A stretch of DNA of 17,336 nucleotides from Clostridium sp. CAG:411 (GCA_000437275.1 FR899740.1:988-18323); one strand, 5' to 3'. Positions 8,081-16,726 are shown, numbered from the stretch's first letter. The notes: generated from the letters alone by a model not told the origin. Numbers and translations: made by a program.

Positions 8081-11000
8081 ATGGAAAAAAACAGAATTCG
8101 TCCAATTAAAGTTGGTAACAGTGTAAGAATGAGTTTCTCAAGACAAAAAGAAGTTCTTGAAATGCCTAATTTGATTGAGGTACAGACTGATTCCTACAAA
8201 TGGTTCTTGGAAGAAGGACTAAATGAAGTTTTCAGAGACATTTCTCCAATCACAGATTACACAGGAAATCTTTCATTAGAATTTGTAAGTTTTGTATTAT
8301 GTGATGATGAGGAGAATGTAAAGTACAGCGTAGAAGAGTGTAAGGAACGTGATGCGACTTATGCGGCTCCGCTTAAAGTACGTGTAAGACTTCATAATAA
8401 GGAAAATGATGAAATTAACGAACACGACATTTTCATGGGTGATTTGCCATTAATGACTGACACAGGTACATTTGTTATCAATGGTGCCGAACGTGTTATT
8501 GTCAGCCAGTTAGTACGTTCCCCTGGAATTTATTATGCAATTGGTCATGATAAGATTGGTAAGGAGCTATTTTCATCTACTGTAATTCCGAACCGTGGAG
8601 CATGGTTAGAGTATGAGACAGATTCTAACGATGTATTCTATGTTCGTGTAGATAGAAATAGAAAGGTGCCAATTACCGTATTGCTTCGTGCATTAGGTCT
8701 TGGTACAAATGAAGAGATTGTACAGATGTTTGGTGAGGAGCCAAAGATTTTAGCAAGTATTGCTAAGGATACATCGGACAATTATAACGATGGTTTATTA
8801 GAGCTTTATAAAAAGCTTCGTCCGGGTGAGCCTTTATCAGTAGACAGTGCAGAAAGTTTGCTAAATAGTATGTTCTTCGATCCAAGAAGATACGATTTGG
8901 CTAAAGTGGGAAGATATAAATTTAATAAGAAATTAGCATTTAAGAATAGAATTACAGGTTTTGTATTAGCAGAGGATGTTGTAGATACAGAGACAGGAGA
9001 AGTGCTTGCAGAAGCAGGAACTATGGTTTCTGATGAATTGGCAGACAAGATTCAGAATGCAGCAATTCCATCTGTTATGATTCAGACAGAACATAAGAAT
9101 GAAAAAGTGCTTTCAAACATGGCAGTTGATGCAAATTGTTATGTAGACTTTGATGTAGAGGAAATCGGTATCCGTGAAAAGGTATACTACCCTGTATTAA
9201 AGGGAATCTTAGATGAGTATGCTGGTGATATGGATGCAATTCGTCATGCGATGGAGCGTGATATTGATGACTTGATTCCAAAGCATATTACAAAAGAAGA
9301 TATTTTCGCTTCTATCAATTATAATATGCACTTGGAATATGGAATTGGTAATGATGACGATATTGACCATTTGGGTAACCGTCGTATTCGTGCAGTTGGT
9401 GAATTATTACAGAATCAGTACAGAATCGGTTTATCCAGAATGGAACGTGTTGTGCGTGAGCGTATGACAACACAGGATATGGAAGGAATTTCTCCACAGT
9501 CATTAATTAATATCAAACCAGTAACAGCAGCCGTAAAAGAATTTTTCGGAAGTTCTCAGTTGTCACAGTTTATGGATCAGAACAACCCTCTTAGTGAATT
9601 GACTCACAAGAGACGTTTATCAGCATTGGGACCTGGTGGTTTGTCAAGAGATCGTGCAGGTTTCGAGGTTCGAGATGTACATTATTCTCACTATGGTAGA
9701 ATGTGTCCAATTGAAACACCTGAAGGTCCAAACATCGGTTTGATTAACTCATTGGCATCTTATGCTAGAATTAACGAATACGGCTTTATTGAAGCTCCAT
9801 ATCGTAAGGTTGACAAGACAGATCCACTTAATCCAAGAGTAACGGATGAAGTTGTTTATTTGACAGCAGATGAAGAAGACAAGTATATCGTTGCGCAGGC
9901 GAACGAAACTTTGGATGAAAATGGATATTTTGTAAATAACAATGTATCTGGTCGTTTCCGTGAGGAAACTTCACGGTTCGAAAAGAAAAAGATCGACTTA
10001 ATGGACGTATCTCCTAAGATGGTATTCTCTGTCGCAACAGCGATGATTCCTTTCTTGGAGAACGATGATGCAAACCGTGCGTTGATGGGATCAAACATGC
10101 AGCGTCAGGCAGTACCATTGCTTGTGACAGAATCACCAGTTGTTGGTACAGGTATGGAACGTAAAGCGGCTGTAGACTCTGGTGACTGTGTAGTTGCCAA
10201 AGAAAACGGTGTTGTTAAGAAGGCAGCTTCCAATGAAATTGTTGTTACAAATGAAGAAGGAAAAGACGTTACTTACAAGCTTGAGAAGTTTACAAGAAGT
10301 AACCAGGGTAACTGCATGAACCAGAGACCAATTGTAAAGAACGGTGATGCAGTAAAAGTAGGAGATGTAATTGCAGATGGTCCATGTACTGCAAATGGTG
10401 AAATTGCCCTTGGTAAAAACCCATTGATTGGATTTATGACATGGGAAGGATATAACTATGAGGATGCGGTATTATTAAGTGAGCGTTTAGTTCGCGATGA
10501 TGTATATACATCTGTTCATATTACAGAATATGAGGCAGAGGCGCGTGATACAAAGCTTGGTGCAGAAGAGATTACCAGAGATGTCCCTGGTGTTGGTGAC
10601 GATGCACTGAAAGATTTGGATGAAAGAGGTATCATTCGTATTGGTGCAGAGGTACGTGCCGGAGATATTTTGGTAGGTAAAGTAACACCTAAGGGTGAGA
10701 CAGAGCTTACAGCAGAAGAAAGATTATTACGTGCTATTTTCGGTGAGAAGGCAAGAGAAGTTCGTGATACTTCCTTACGTGTTCCACATGGAGAATTTGG
10801 TATCGTAATTGATGCAAAGGTATTTACAAGAGAAAATGGAGACGAATTATCACCTGGTGTAAATCAATGTGTACGCATTTACATTGCACAGAAGAGAAAG
10901 ATTCAGGTAGGAGATAAGATGGCCGGTCGTCATGGTAACAAGGGTGTAGTTTCACGAGTATTACCAGTAGAAGATATGCCATTCCTTCCAAACGGACGTC

Positions 11001-11926
11001 CACTTGATATCGTACTTAATCCACTTGGTGTGCCTTCGCGTATGAACATTGGACAGGTGTTAGAGATTCACCTTTCCCTTGCATCAAAGGTACTTGGTTT
11101 CAACGTAGCAACACCAGTATTTGATGGTGCAAAAGAAAATGACATCATGGATACGTTGGAATTGGCAAATGATTATGTAAATACACCTCTTGAGGATTTT
11201 AAGGCTAAGTATGAAGATGTCTTAGATCCAGAGGTTATGGAATACTTATTGACAAACGAAGAATACAGAAAAGAGTGGGAAGGTGTTCCAATCAACCGTG
11301 ACGGTAAAGTAAGATTACGTGATGGTAGAACAGGAGAATACTTCGATGGAGCAGTTACAGTCGGTTTCATGCACTATCTGAAACTTCACCATTTGGTAGA
11401 TGATAAGATCCATGCACGTTCTACAGGTCCTTACTCATTGGTAACACAGCAGCCACTTGGTGGTAAGGCACAGTTCGGTGGACAGCGTTTCGGAGAGATG
11501 GAGGTTTGGGCACTGGAAGCATACGGTGCAGCATATACTCTACAGGAAATCCTTACAGTGAAGTCCGATGATGTAGTTGGTCGTGTTAAGACATACGAAG
11601 CAATCATTAAGGGTGAAAACATTTCGAAACCAGGTATTCCAGAGTCCTTTAAGGTATTGTTAAAGGAATTACAGTCATTGGCATTGGATGTTACTGTTTT
11701 GGATGAAAATGGTAATGAAGTGCAAATGTCCGAAAATATCGAGTACGGTGATGAGGACTTAAAACCAATCATTGAAGGAAATAAGACAGCCGTAGATGAA
11801 ACAGAAGATTTCAAGAATGCGGGATACAGAGAGGCAAAATCTGTGGCAGAGTTAGATGACGAGATTATGGATGGCATTTTAGAAGGCGTCACAGAAAATA
11901 GTCTTATGGACGATTTAGATGAATAA
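8081..11926 (+). CDS. rpoB: DNA-directed RNA polymerase subunit beta
   Basis: RpoB forms one pincer and part of the active centre of RNA polymerase (alpha2, beta, beta', omega, sigma). It has 1281 residues. The N-terminal protrusion and lobe are typical (DTGTFVINGAERVIVSQLVRSPG). The rifampicin pocket SQLSQFMDQNNPLSELTHKRRLSALGPGG contains D499, H509 and S514, equal to the common resistance positions 516, 526 and 531 of E. coli, all in the sensitive form. The catalytic lysines are K946 and K954 in GDKMAGRHGNKG. The switch and clamp region ends with GGKAQFGGQRFGEMEVWALEAYGA. Compared with Bacillus there is an extra stretch of about 40 residues near 1030-1068, before LRDGRTGEYFDGAVTVGF, and a different segment near 330-400. 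The C-terminus is acidic (MDDLDE). It has its own promoter and leader and is followed 74 bp later by rpoC. Confidence 0.98.
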   Translation: MEKNRIRPIKVGNSVRMSFSRQKEVLEMPNLIEVQTDSYKWFLEEGLNEVFRDISPITDYTGNLSLEFVSFVLCDDEENVKYSVEECKERDATYAAPLKVRVRLHNKENDEINEHDIFMGDLPLMTDTGTFVINGAERVIVSQLVRSPGIYYAIGHDKIGKELFSSTVIPNRGAWLEYETDSNDVFYVRVDRNRKVPITVLLRALGLGTNEEIVQMFGEEPKILASIAKDTSDNYNDGLLELYKKLRPGEPLSVDSAESLLNSMFFDPRRYDLAKVGRYKFNKKLAFKNRITGFVLAEDVVDTETGEVLAEAGTMVSDELADKIQNAAIPSVMIQTEHKNEKVLSNMAVDANCYVDFDVEEIGIREKVYYPVLKGILDEYAGDMDAIRHAMERDIDDLIPKHITKEDIFASINYNMHLEYGIGNDDDIDHLGNRRIRAVGELLQNQYRIGLSRMERVVRERMTTQDMEGISPQSLINIKPVTAAVKEFFGSSQLSQFMDQNNPLSELTHKRRLSALGPGGLSRDRAGFEVRDVHYSHYGRMCPIETPEGPNIGLINSLASYARINEYGFIEAPYRKVDKTDPLNPRVTDEVVYLTADEEDKYIVAQANETLDENGYFVNNNVSGRFREETSRFEKKKIDLMDVSPKMVFSVATAMIPFLENDDANRALMGSNMQRQAVPLLVTESPVVGTGMERKAAVDSGDCVVAKENGVVKKAASNEIVVTNEEGKDVTYKLEKFTRSNQGNCMNQRPIVKNGDAVKVGDVIADGPCTANGEIALGKNPLIGFMTWEGYNYEDAVLLSERLVRDDVYTSVHITEYEAEARDTKLGAEEITRDVPGVGDDALKDLDERGIIRIGAEVRAGDILVGKVTPKGETELTAEERLLRAIFGEKAREVRDTSLRVPHGEFGIVIDAKVFTRENGDELSPGVNQCVRIYIAQKRKIQVGDKMAGRHGNKGVVSRVLPVEDMPFLPNGRPLDIVLNPLGVPSRMNIGQVLEIHLSLASKVLGFNVATPVFDGAKENDIMDTLELANDYVNTPLEDFKAKYEDVLDPEVMEYLLTNEEYRKEWEGVPINRDGKVRLRDGRTGEYFDGAVTVGFMHYLKLHHLVDDKIHARSTGPYSLVTQQPLGGKAQFGGQRFGEMEVWALEAYGAAYTLQEILTVKSDDVVGRVKTYEAIIKGENISKPGIPESFKVLLKELQSLALDVTVLDENGNEVQMSENIEYGDEDLKPIIEGNKTAVDETEDFKNAGYREAKSVAELDDEIMDGILEGVTENSLMDDLDE

Positions 11927-11949
11927 TAGAACGTATTAACAATAGATTA

Positions 11950-11979
11950 TCAGTTGCACAGAGGTGACTGTGCAACTGA
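11950..11979 (+). repeat. Perfect 12-bp hairpin between rpoB and rpoC
   Basis: TCAGTTGCACAG (11950-11961) and CTGTGCAACTGA (11968-11979) are exact reverse complements around a 6-nt loop. The stem is followed by ACGAAGGGAG rather than by a U run, so it should not terminate. It ends only 6 nt before the rpoC ribosome binding site. In the mRNA it would be the most stable local structure between the two genes, a plausible site for RNase processing or protection of transcript ends. Confidence 0.75.
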
Positions 11980-12000
11980 CAGACGAAGGGAGCGCCAGGT

Positions 12001-15000
12001 ATGCAAGAAGTCAGCAATACAAATGCAGAACCAAGTTTGACATATGATGCGATAAAGATTGGTCTTGCTTCTCCAGAGAGAATCAGAGAATGGTCTAGAG
12101 GTGAAGTAAAGAAACCGGAAACTATTAACTATAGAACATTAAAACCAGAGAAAGACGGTTTGTTCTGTGAGAAAATTTTTGGACCTAGTAAAGACTGGGA
12201 GTGTCACTGCGGTAAATACAAGAAGATACGTTATAAAGGTGTAGTTTGTGATCGTTGTGGTGTAGAAGTAACAAAAGCAAGTGTTCGTCGTGAAAGAATG
12301 GGACATATTGAACTTGCAGCACCAGTATCCCATATCTGGTATTTTAAGGGCATTCCAAGTAGAATGGGATTAATCCTGGATTTATCTCCAAGAACATTGG
12401 AAAAAGTATTATATTTTGCTTCTTATATTGTGTTAGATGCTGGTTCTACTGATTTACAGTACAAGCAGGTACTTACAGAGCGTGAATATCAGGAAGCAGT
12501 TGAAAAGTTTGGAAGAGATGCTTTCCGCGTTGGTATGGGTGCAGAATCCGTTTACGAATTATTGCAGGCAATTGACTTAGAAAAAGAATCAACAGACTTA
12601 AAGAAGGAACTTGTGAATGCAACTGGACAAAAACGTGCTAGAATTATCAAGAGATTAGAAGTGGTAGAAGCTTTCAGAACTTCTGGAAATAAACCAGAAT
12701 GGATGATTTTAACAGTAGTTCCTGTTATTCCACCAGATATTCGTCCAATGGTACAGTTGGATGGTGGACGTTTTGCTACATCAGATATGAATGATTTATA
12801 TCGTCGTATTATTAACCGTAACAATCGTCTAAAGAGATTATTGGATTTAGGAGCACCTGACATTATCGTTCGTAACGAAAAGAGAATGTTACAGGAAGCT
12901 GTGGATGCATTGATTGATAACGGTAGACGAGGCAGACCAGTTACTGGACCTGGTAACCGTGCACTTAAATCTTTATCCGATATGTTAAAAGGTAAGCAGG
13001 GACGTTTCCGTCAGAACTTGCTTGGTAAGCGTGTTGATTATTCTGGACGTTCCGTTATCGTAGTAGGACCAGAATTAAAGATTTATCAGTGTGGTTTACC
13101 AAAGGAAATGGCAATTGAATTGTTTAAACCATTTGTTATGCGTGACCTTGTGAAACAGGGAACTGCACATAATATTAAATCTGCAAAGAAAATGGTAGAG
13201 CGTTTAGAGCCAGAAGTTTGGGATATTTTAGAGGAAGTAATCAAAGAGCATCCGGTTATGTTGAACCGCGCCCCTACACTTCATAGACTTGGTATTCAGG
13301 CATTTGAACCTATCTTAGTAGAAGGTAAGGCAATTAAACTTCATCCATTGGTTTGTACAGCCTTCAATGCCGATTTCGATGGTGACCAGATGGCGGTGCA
13401 TTTACCATTATCTGTGGAAGCACAGGCAGAGTGTCGTTTCTTGTTACTTTCACCAAACAACCTGTTAAAACCATCAGACGGTGGTCCTGTTGCAGTACCA
13501 TCACAGGATATGGTATTGGGTATTTATTACTTAACAATGGGTAAGATGGTTGATTACTCGGATGATAAAGAATTAGATGCCAGCATTGAAAAAATCTATG
13601 AAACACAGGAAGAGGTTGTAGCAGATTTACCAACAGCCAATAGTGAAGGAAAGATTAATGTAGATACTATGATTAAGTTCCGTGTTAGTGATGACAGATA
13701 TGTTATCTGTACTCCTATGGACTTAATGGGACATTATTTCTATGAGAAAAACGAAGCATTACTTGCTTATGAAAACGGAGATATTACATTACATCAGAAG
13801 ATTAAGGTTCGTATGTCGGCTGAAAATGAAGATGGAACTGTAGAATACAAGATTATAGAGACAACAATGGGACGTCTTATTTTCAACGAGATCATTCCAC
13901 AGGATTTGGGATTTGTAGACCGTACAAAAACAGAAAACCGTTTTGCATTGGAAATTGATTTCCACGTTGGTAAAAAGCAGTTGAAGCAGATTTTGGAGAA
14001 ATGTATCAATACACATGGAGCAACAAAAACTGCAGAAACATTAGATAACATTAAAGCATTAGGATATAAATATTCTACAAAGGCTGCCATGACAGTTTCG
14101 ATTTCTGATATGACAGTACCAGCATCTAAGAAACAGTTGTTGGAAGATGCAGAAAAGACAGTTGAAAAGATTACAAAAGACTTCCGTCGTGGATTGACAA
14201 CAGAAGAAGAACGTTATAAAGCTGTTGTTGAAACATGGAAAGAGACAGATGATGAACTTACAAAAGCCTTGCTTGGTGGATTGGATAAATACAACAATAT
14301 CTACATGATGGCGGATTCTGGAGCCCGTGGTTCTGATAAGCAGATTAAGCAGCTTGCAGGTATGCGTGGATTGATGGCAGATACATCTGGTAGAACGATC
14401 GAATTGCCTATCAAGTCAAACTTCCGTGAAGGACTTGACGTATTGGAGTATTTCATTTCTGCGCATGGTGCTCGTAAGGGTCTGTCAGATACAGCGCTTC
14501 GTACAGCCGATTCAGGATACTTAACACGTCGTCTTGTTGATGTATCACAGGATTTGATTATTCGTGAGACAGATTGCTGTGAAGGAAAAGCCATTCCAGG
14601 AATGTGGATTAGCGCATTTATGGATGGAAAAGAAGTAATTGAGTCATTAGAAGAACGTATTACAGGAAGATACTCTTGTGAGACAATCTATGATGACAAT
14701 GGCGAAATGATTGTAAAAGCAAATCATATGATTACTGCTAAGAGAGCAGCAAGAATTTGTGCAACAAAGGCAATCATTGAAGCTGGAAATGATGCAAAAG
14801 TGAAGATTCGTAACGTGCTTACTTGCCGTTCTCATATTGGAGTTTGTGCAAAATGTTATGGTGCAAACATGGCAACAGGAGAACCTGTACAGGTAGGAGA
14901 AGCCGTTGGTATTATTGCAGCTCAGTCAATTGGTGAACCTGGTACACAGCTTACCATGCGTACATTCCATACGGGTGGTGTAGCCGGTGATGATATTACA

Positions 15001-15876
15001 CAGGGTCTTCCTCGTGTCGAAGAGTTGTTTGAAGCAAGAAAGCCAAAGGGTCTTGCTATTATCTCTGAATTTGCAGGTAGAGTAAGTATCAATGATACAA
15101 AGAAAAAACGTGAAGTTATCGTAACAAATGAGGAAACAGGCGAGAGTAAAGCTTACTTAATTCCTTATGGTTCACGTATTAAGGTATTTGATGGCGATGT
15201 TTTGGAGGCTGGTGATGAGCTGACAGAAGGTAGTGTAAATCCACATGATATCTTAAAGATTAAAGGTGTTCGTGCTGTACAGGATTACATGCTTCAGGAA
15301 GTACAGCGTGTATATCGTTTACAGGGTGTTGAAATCAACGATAAGCACGTAGAAGTTATTGTTCGCCAGATGTTAAAGAAGATTCGCATCGAAACAAACG
15401 GAGATTCAGAATTCTTACCAGGTACAATGGTAGATACACTTGAATTTGATGATGAAGTGGAAAGACTTACAGAAAACGGTTTAGTACCACCAGAAGGAAA
15501 ACAGGTATTGCTTGGTATTACAAAAGCATCCCTTGCTACAAATTCCTTCTTGTCAGCAGCTTCCTTCCAGGAAACTACTAAGGTATTAACAGAAGCCGCA
15601 ATCAAAGGAAAAGTAGATCCATTGATTGGTATTAAGGAAAACGTACTTCTTGGTAAGTTAATACCGGCTGGTACAGGTATGAAAGAATATCGTTCTGTAA
15701 AATTGGATACAGATGAAGAAATCAGACGTGCAAAGGAAGAAGAAGAACGTAAACGTTTAGAAGAAGCTGCTGCAGAAGAAGCAGATGAAATTGTTGTTAC
15801 AGAAGAAGAAAATTCTGACATTGCTTTTTCAGAAGAGATTCAGGCAGATGAAGAAATAAACGTAACAGAAGAATAA
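12001..15876 (+). CDS. rpoC: DNA-directed RNA polymerase subunit beta'
   Basis: RpoC forms the clamp and holds the catalytic Mg ions. It has 1291 residues, against 1199 in Bacillus subtilis. Zn site 1 near the N-terminus is C68-x-C70 with C83-x2-C86. The Mg-binding motif NADFDGD has D458, D460 and D462. Zn site 2 uses C859, C942, C949 and C952 (CRSHIGVCAKC). The bridge helix/trigger loop region GEAVGIIAAQSIGEPGTQLTMRTFHTGG lies near 965-995. The extra length has two sources: about 50 residues inserted near 517-583, between YYLTMGKMV and EALLAYENG, and an acidic, Glu/Ala-rich C-terminal tail from about 1237 (EEEERKRLEEAAAEEADE). The ATG at 12001 is preceded at 8 nt by AAGGGAG and gives an N-terminus leading into the conserved YDAIKIGLASPERIREWS. 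It is co-transcribed with rpoB and closed by a strong terminator. Confidence 0.98.
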   Translation: MQEVSNTNAEPSLTYDAIKIGLASPERIREWSRGEVKKPETINYRTLKPEKDGLFCEKIFGPSKDWECHCGKYKKIRYKGVVCDRCGVEVTKASVRRERMGHIELAAPVSHIWYFKGIPSRMGLILDLSPRTLEKVLYFASYIVLDAGSTDLQYKQVLTEREYQEAVEKFGRDAFRVGMGAESVYELLQAIDLEKESTDLKKELVNATGQKRARIIKRLEVVEAFRTSGNKPEWMILTVVPVIPPDIRPMVQLDGGRFATSDMNDLYRRIINRNNRLKRLLDLGAPDIIVRNEKRMLQEAVDALIDNGRRGRPVTGPGNRALKSLSDMLKGKQGRFRQNLLGKRVDYSGRSVIVVGPELKIYQCGLPKEMAIELFKPFVMRDLVKQGTAHNIKSAKKMVERLEPEVWDILEEVIKEHPVMLNRAPTLHRLGIQAFEPILVEGKAIKLHPLVCTAFNADFDGDQMAVHLPLSVEAQAECRFLLLSPNNLLKPSDGGPVAVPSQDMVLGIYYLTMGKMVDYSDDKELDASIEKIYETQEEVVADLPTANSEGKINVDTMIKFRVSDDRYVICTPMDLMGHYFYEKNEALLAYENGDITLHQKIKVRMSAENEDGTVEYKIIETTMGRLIFNEIIPQDLGFVDRTKTENRFALEIDFHVGKKQLKQILEKCINTHGATKTAETLDNIKALGYKYSTKAAMTVSISDMTVPASKKQLLEDAEKTVEKITKDFRRGLTTEEERYKAVVETWKETDDELTKALLGGLDKYNNIYMMADSGARGSDKQIKQLAGMRGLMADTSGRTIELPIKSNFREGLDVLEYFISAHGARKGLSDTALRTADSGYLTRRLVDVSQDLIIRETDCCEGKAIPGMWISAFMDGKEVIESLEERITGRYSCETIYDDNGEMIVKANHMITAKRAARICATKAIIEAGNDAKVKIRNVLTCRSHIGVCAKCYGANMATGEPVQVGEAVGIIAAQSIGEPGTQLTMRTFHTGGVAGDDITQGLPRVEELFEARKPKGLAIISEFAGRVSINDTKKKREVIVTNEETGESKAYLIPYGSRIKVFDGDVLEAGDELTEGSVNPHDILKIKGVRAVQDYMLQEVQRVYRLQGVEINDKHVEVIVRQMLKKIRIETNGDSEFLPGTMVDTLEFDDEVERLTENGLVPPEGKQVLLGITKASLATNSFLSAASFQETTKVLTEAAIKGKVDPLIGIKENVLLGKLIPAGTGMKEYRSVKLDTDEEIRRAKEEEERKRLEEAAAEEADEIVVTEEENSDIAFSEEIQADEEINVTEE

Positions 15877-15911
15877 AAAGATTACCATTGTGTAAGCTAT
15901 TAAGTACAGAG

Positions 15912-15965
15912 GGGAAAGACATTATACCGGAACAAAAGGGAAGGTATAATGTCTTTCTTGCTTTT
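15912..15965 (+). terminator. Intrinsic terminator of rpoBC
   Basis: AAAGACATTATACC (15915-15928) and GGTATAATGTCTTT (15943-15956) form a perfect 14-bp stem, extended by one G-C and two G-T pairs to 15912/15959, around a 14-nt loop. A T-rich stretch (TTTCTTGCTTTT, 15954-15965) overlaps and follows the right arm. The A/T-rich middle of the stem and the interrupted T run are somewhat atypical, but its place 36 nt after the rpoC stop fits. Confidence 0.8.
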
Positions 15966-15995
15966 AAACTGCATTTGAAGTTCTTTTAAACTGCA
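15961..15995 (+). repeat. Two 13-bp direct repeats upstream of the str promoter
   Basis: CTTTTAAACTGCA occurs exactly at 15961-15973 and again at 15983-15995, with a 22-bp period, about two helical turns. The first copy overlaps the tail of the rpoC terminator; the second ends 52 bp before the -35 of the rpsL promoter. The spacing places both copies on one face of the helix, as for a regulator or an upstream activating site, but a chance duplication is also possible. Confidence 0.5.
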
Positions 15996-16047
15996 ATCAG
16001 GTAGGTTGTCTTAAAAAATACAATAGGAATACTTTGTAAAAAAGGGA

Positions 16048-16076
16048 TTGACATTTACGGAAAAAAAAATTATAAT
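16048..16076 (+). promoter_or_regulatory. Consensus sigma-A promoter of the str operon
   Basis: TTGACA (16048-16053), exactly 17 nt, and TATAAT (16071-16076): both hexamers match the consensus fully. The spacer contains a run of nine A residues (16061-16069). The likely start is G at 16083, seven positions after the -10. The transcript would open with a small hairpin, GCACG (16083-16087) with CGTGT (16093-16097). This is the strongest promoter in the window, as expected for ribosomal protein genes. Confidence 0.9.
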
Positions 16077-16082
16077 CAAATA

Positions 16083-16172
16083 GCACGCGTTTCGTGTGTG
16101 TAGTTTTCAAAGGTGCAACCTCACCAATGAAGACAGTCACTAGATGATAATAACCACAGGAGGTGAAAATTA
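16083..16172 (+). promoter_or_regulatory. 5' leader of rpsL
   Basis: About 90 nt of untranslated leader. It holds the 5'-end hairpin and a second small one in which GGTG (16112-16115) pairs with CACC (16122-16125), with an alternative AGGT/ACCT pairing. It ends in a full AGGAGGTGA ribosome binding site (16158-16166) 6 nt before the rpsL ATG. No known riboswitch is recognised. Confidence 0.5.
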
Positions 16173-16592
16173 ATGCCAACTTTTAACCAATTAGTAAGAA
16201 AAGGAAGAAAGACATTAGAGAAGAAGTCAAATTCTCCAGCTTTACAGAGAGGATACAATTCTTTAAATAAGAAGGCAACAAACACTTCTTCACCACAAAA
16301 GAGAGGTGTGTGTACAGCTGTTAGAACTGCTACACCTAAGAAGCCTAACTCAGCTCTTAGAAAGATTGCCAGAGTTCGTCTTTCAAACGGTATCGAAGTA
16401 ACAAGTTATATCCCAGGTGAAGGACATAACTTACAGGAACATAGTGTTGTTCTTATCAGAGGTGGTCGTGTAAAGGACTTACCAGGTACAAGATACCATG
16501 TTGTTAGAGGTACACTTGATACAGCAGGTGTTGCTAACAGAAAACAGGCTCGTTCTAAGTATGGAGCTAAGAGACCTAAAGACGCAAAGTAA
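16173..16592 (+). CDS. rpsL: 30S ribosomal protein S12
   Basis: S12 sits at the decoding centre of the 30S subunit and helps to check codon-anticodon pairing. The 139-residue protein is full length and carries the Gram-positive insertion (about residues 26-40) that E. coli lacks. The conserved core is complete: PQKRGVCTAVRTATPKKPNSALRK, GEGHNLQEHSVVLIRGGRVKDLPGTRYH, and KQARSKYGAKRPK. K56 (TPKKPNS) and K101 (GGRVKDLPG) are the positions where streptomycin resistance changes usually fall, and both are wild type. D102 is the residue that RimO methylthiolates in bacteria that have the enzyme. The start follows the best ribosome binding site in the window. It is first in a unit with rpsG and, very probably, fusA beyond the window. 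Confidence 0.98.
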   Translation: MPTFNQLVRKGRKTLEKKSNSPALQRGYNSLNKKATNTSSPQKRGVCTAVRTATPKKPNSALRKIARVRLSNGIEVTSYIPGEGHNLQEHSVVLIRGGRVKDLPGTRYHVVRGTLDTAGVANRKQARSKYGAKRPKDAK

Positions 16593-16656
16593 TAGGTTAA
16601 TTGAAACTAATTCAATACACTAATTCAAAAAAAGTGCCGGATTAATTTTTACTATA

Positions 16657-16677
16657 AGGAACGAGATTCCAGTTCCT
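16657..16677 (+). repeat. Small hairpin in the rpsL-rpsG spacer
   Basis: AGGAAC (16657-16662) pairs with GTTCCT (16672-16677) over a 9-nt loop. It has no T run after it. Together with a pair of ACTAATTCAA repeats (16606-16615 and 16619-16628) it is part of an unusually long 205-bp spacer between two co-transcribed ribosomal protein genes. Confidence 0.4.
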
Positions 16678-16726
16678 GAGGTTGCAGGAGATAGATTTAT
16701 TAAGTCGAGCGCGAACACAGTGAATT

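Noticed and set aside
11431..11892. Minus-strand open frame of 153 codons opposite the rpoB 3' end
   Set aside because: It is a shadow of the highly conserved C-terminus of RpoB with no domain or start signal of its own.
15294..15821. Minus-strand open frame of 175 codons opposite the rpoC 3' end
   Set aside because: Its serine-rich translation mirrors the Glu codons of the RpoC tail on the other strand; no independent sign of coding.
15961..15995. CRISPR or mobile-element repeat
   Set aside because: Only two copies with a 9-bp gap, no spacers of regular length, no transposase or target-site duplication.
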